From Pseudomonadota bacterium (GTDB taxonomy: Bacteria; Pseudomonadota; Alphaproteobacteria; Rickettsiales; UBA6187), in assembly GCA_027620075.1 (NCBI GenBank), contig JAQCEY010000001.1:248001-312000 (forward strand): a stretch of DNA of 64,000 bases, given 5' to 3'. The stretch's first letter is position 1; each line of letters starts with the position of its first letter. Made by a program: the position numbers and the translations under genes. This document shows positions 62,874 to 64,000 of this stretch, in pieces. Below the pieces are notes generated by a model. That model searched no databases and was not told where the DNA came from. It saw only the letters and a program-made list of their open reading frames with translations.

Positions 62874-64000
62874 TTAAATAAATAATTCTTTAGTATGCCT
62901 TGCGATAATCAATTCTTCGTTGGTTGGAATAACATAAACTTTTATGTCGCTATCGTCACAACTTATGCATAGGTCGTTTAAGGCATTACTTTTGTTATTT
63001 ATTTTTATTCCCAACCACCCTAAATAATTACATATTTTTTCTCTTATTAAGGAGCTATTCTCGCCTACCCCTGCCGTGAATATAACTGCGTCCACCCCTC
63101 CTATAACAGGAATTAAACCTGACAGGCTTCTGGCAGCGATTATACAAAACATATCTATTGCGAACTTTGCCCGCTCATCATCGCTTTCAAGCAAATCACG
63201 CATATCATTTCCTAAGCCGGAAACCCCTTTTAAACCCGACTCTTTGTATAATAAGCTCTTAATTTGATTTAACTGCATTTTACATTCCTCAGCTAAATAA
63301 AGTATTATTCCCGGATCAATATTCCCTGCCCTTGTTCCCATCATAAGCCCGTCTAAAGCGGTAAACCCCATCGTAGTTACCTTGCTAATTTTGTTGCTTA
63401 CCGCACACATGCTTGCACCATTGCCAAGATGGGCGATAATTATTTTACCATTAGCATTATCTTTCAAATTAACATCTAATGTAGAACATATATATTCATA
63501 CGAAAGACCATGAAATCCATAGCGAATAATCCCTTCATTAAAATATTTTTCAGGCAGAGGATATGACTTTATTATATCTTCCTGCGTATCATGAAATGCT
63601 GTGTCAAAACACGCTATTTGTTTTATATTCGGATATATAGCGGTAAACACCTCTATAGCCTCAATATTATGCGGCTGGTGCAATGGTGCAAGTGGTATTA
63701 TTTTTTTTAGCTCGCTTATAACGCTATTGTCAATAACTATCGGCTTTAAGAACTTAGTTCCGCCATGTACCACACGGTGTCCGATAGCCACGATATTTAT
63801 TTTATCCGCTTTACTTTCTATCCATTTTATCAATTGCGATATAGCAAAATGATGCCCATGCTCTTTTAAAGATGATTGCAACACTATATCACCATCACCG
63901 TTTTTTATCCTCATATTAGGAACATTCTGCAAATCCTCAATCAATATCGAATATAAAAGCTTCAAGTCACCTAACGTATATATAGCGAATTTAATAGATG
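62874..64000 (-). CDS. ackA: Acetate kinase, N-terminus beyond the window
   Basis: Interconverts acetate plus ATP with acetyl phosphate. The frame stays open to the right edge and reads SIKFAIYTLGDLKLLYS..., matching the family start NCGSSSLKFxxY, so only about a dozen residues are missing. Visible motifs are GHRVVHGG, FDTAFHDT, YGFHGLSYEYI, IIAHLGNGASMCAV, MGTRAGNIDPGI and FTAGVGENS. A TTG at 63965 is therefore internal and not the start. It is convergent with the carrier-like gene. Confidence 0.95.
   Translation of the reverse strand, partial: SIKFAIYTLGDLKLLYSILIEDLQNVPNMRIKNGDGDIVLQSSLKEHGHHFAISQLIKWIESKADKINIVAIGHRVVHGGTKFLKPIVIDNSVISELKKIIPLAPLHQPHNIEAIEVFTAIYPNIKQIACFDTAFHDTQEDIIKSYPLPEKYFNEGIIRYGFHGLSYEYICSTLDVNLKDNANGKIIIAHLGNGASMCAVSNKISKVTTMGFTALDGLMMGTRAGNIDPGIILYLAEECKMQLNQIKSLLYKESGLKGVSGLGNDMRDLLESDDERAKFAIDMFCIIAARSLSGLIPVIGGVDAVIFTAGVGENSSLIREKICNYLGWLGIKINNKSNALNDLCISCDDSDIKVYVIPTNEELIIARHTKELFI

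Noticed and set aside
63963-63965. TTG as the start of acetate kinase
   Set aside because: The frame stays open upstream and encodes the expected SIKFAIY start of the family, so the true start is beyond the window.

Overview
The window looks like a stretch of chromosome from an AT-rich, host-associated alphaproteobacterium. I infer a Rickettsiales-like intracellular or epibiotic lineage, but the sequence does not fix the order. The alphaproteobacterial assignment rests on small homologues of mitochondrial complex I accessory subunits (CHCC zinc finger/NDUFS6 at 23495, NDUFS4 at 60541), an MJ0042-DUF3426 protein, a DksA with a single cysteine, and the general gene style. The host-associated reading rests on a two-partner secretion system, an ankyrin protein, two lipase-like paralogues and several lone soluble orphan proteins. 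No rRNA, CRISPR array, transposase or prophage is visible. Two tRNAs are present: Arg-CCG at 52879 and Cys-GCA at 58960.

Layout. 1-5075 (minus): TpsB transporter, cut by the left edge, and its giant TpsA exoprotein, whose last ~70 codons are thrown out of frame by one extra base. 5335-8308: ssb, M16 peptidase and rfbB. 8390-11394: accessory island with a lipoprotein, a micro-ORF and two tandem lipase-like genes separated by a palindromic repeat. 11399-18948: housekeeping (prmA, glmU, rmuC, TlpA-like, DUF3426, dapD, dapE). 18967: orphan gene. 19953-31523: coaD, gyrA, CHCC finger, yraN, ftsK, thioesterase, ferredoxin-NADP reductase, folD, Trm112-like, and a glycosyltransferase with its flippase-like partner. 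31495-36375: thioredoxin-like protein, a MITE-like element, queC-GNAT-queF, apaG, an orphan starting MGNSSS, and ubiH. 36421-40642: Kef-type antiporter, FolM/PTR1-like reductase, purA. 40786-46492: accessory block with two orphans (one starting MGASGSK), arsM, a 33-bp-repeat pentapeptide membrane protein, a secreted protein, DUF3137, an octanucleotide microsatellite and a lipoprotein. 46495-48475: gltX and dksA. 48664-50391: a StcE/TagA (M66)-like secreted protein whose zinc site is entirely replaced. 50755-55775: structured leader, zf-TFIIB-like protein, CaCA antiporter, DUF4168, tRNA-Arg, thiD and glmM. 55882-58782: ankyrin protein with three SPOR-like domains. 59149-64000: ArsR regulator, DsbA/Com1-like oxidoreductase, NDUFS4 homologue, xseB, a carrier-like orphan and acetate kinase cut by the right edge.

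How it fits together. The core genes cover envelope precursors (glmM, glmU, dapD, dapE, rfbB), cofactors (coaD, thiD, folD, ubiH, the pteridine reductase), queuosine (queC, queF) and replication/division (gyrA, ftsK, ssb, xseB). Between them sit single genes that look like a scattered host-interaction repertoire. The strongest hypothesis is that seven of these (9118, 10393, 18967, 34551, 40786, 41352, 61606) are secreted effectors. None has a signal peptide, five of the seven end in a basic residue, and two carry a textbook eukaryotic N-myristoylation start. This is inference from sequence pattern, not demonstrated function.
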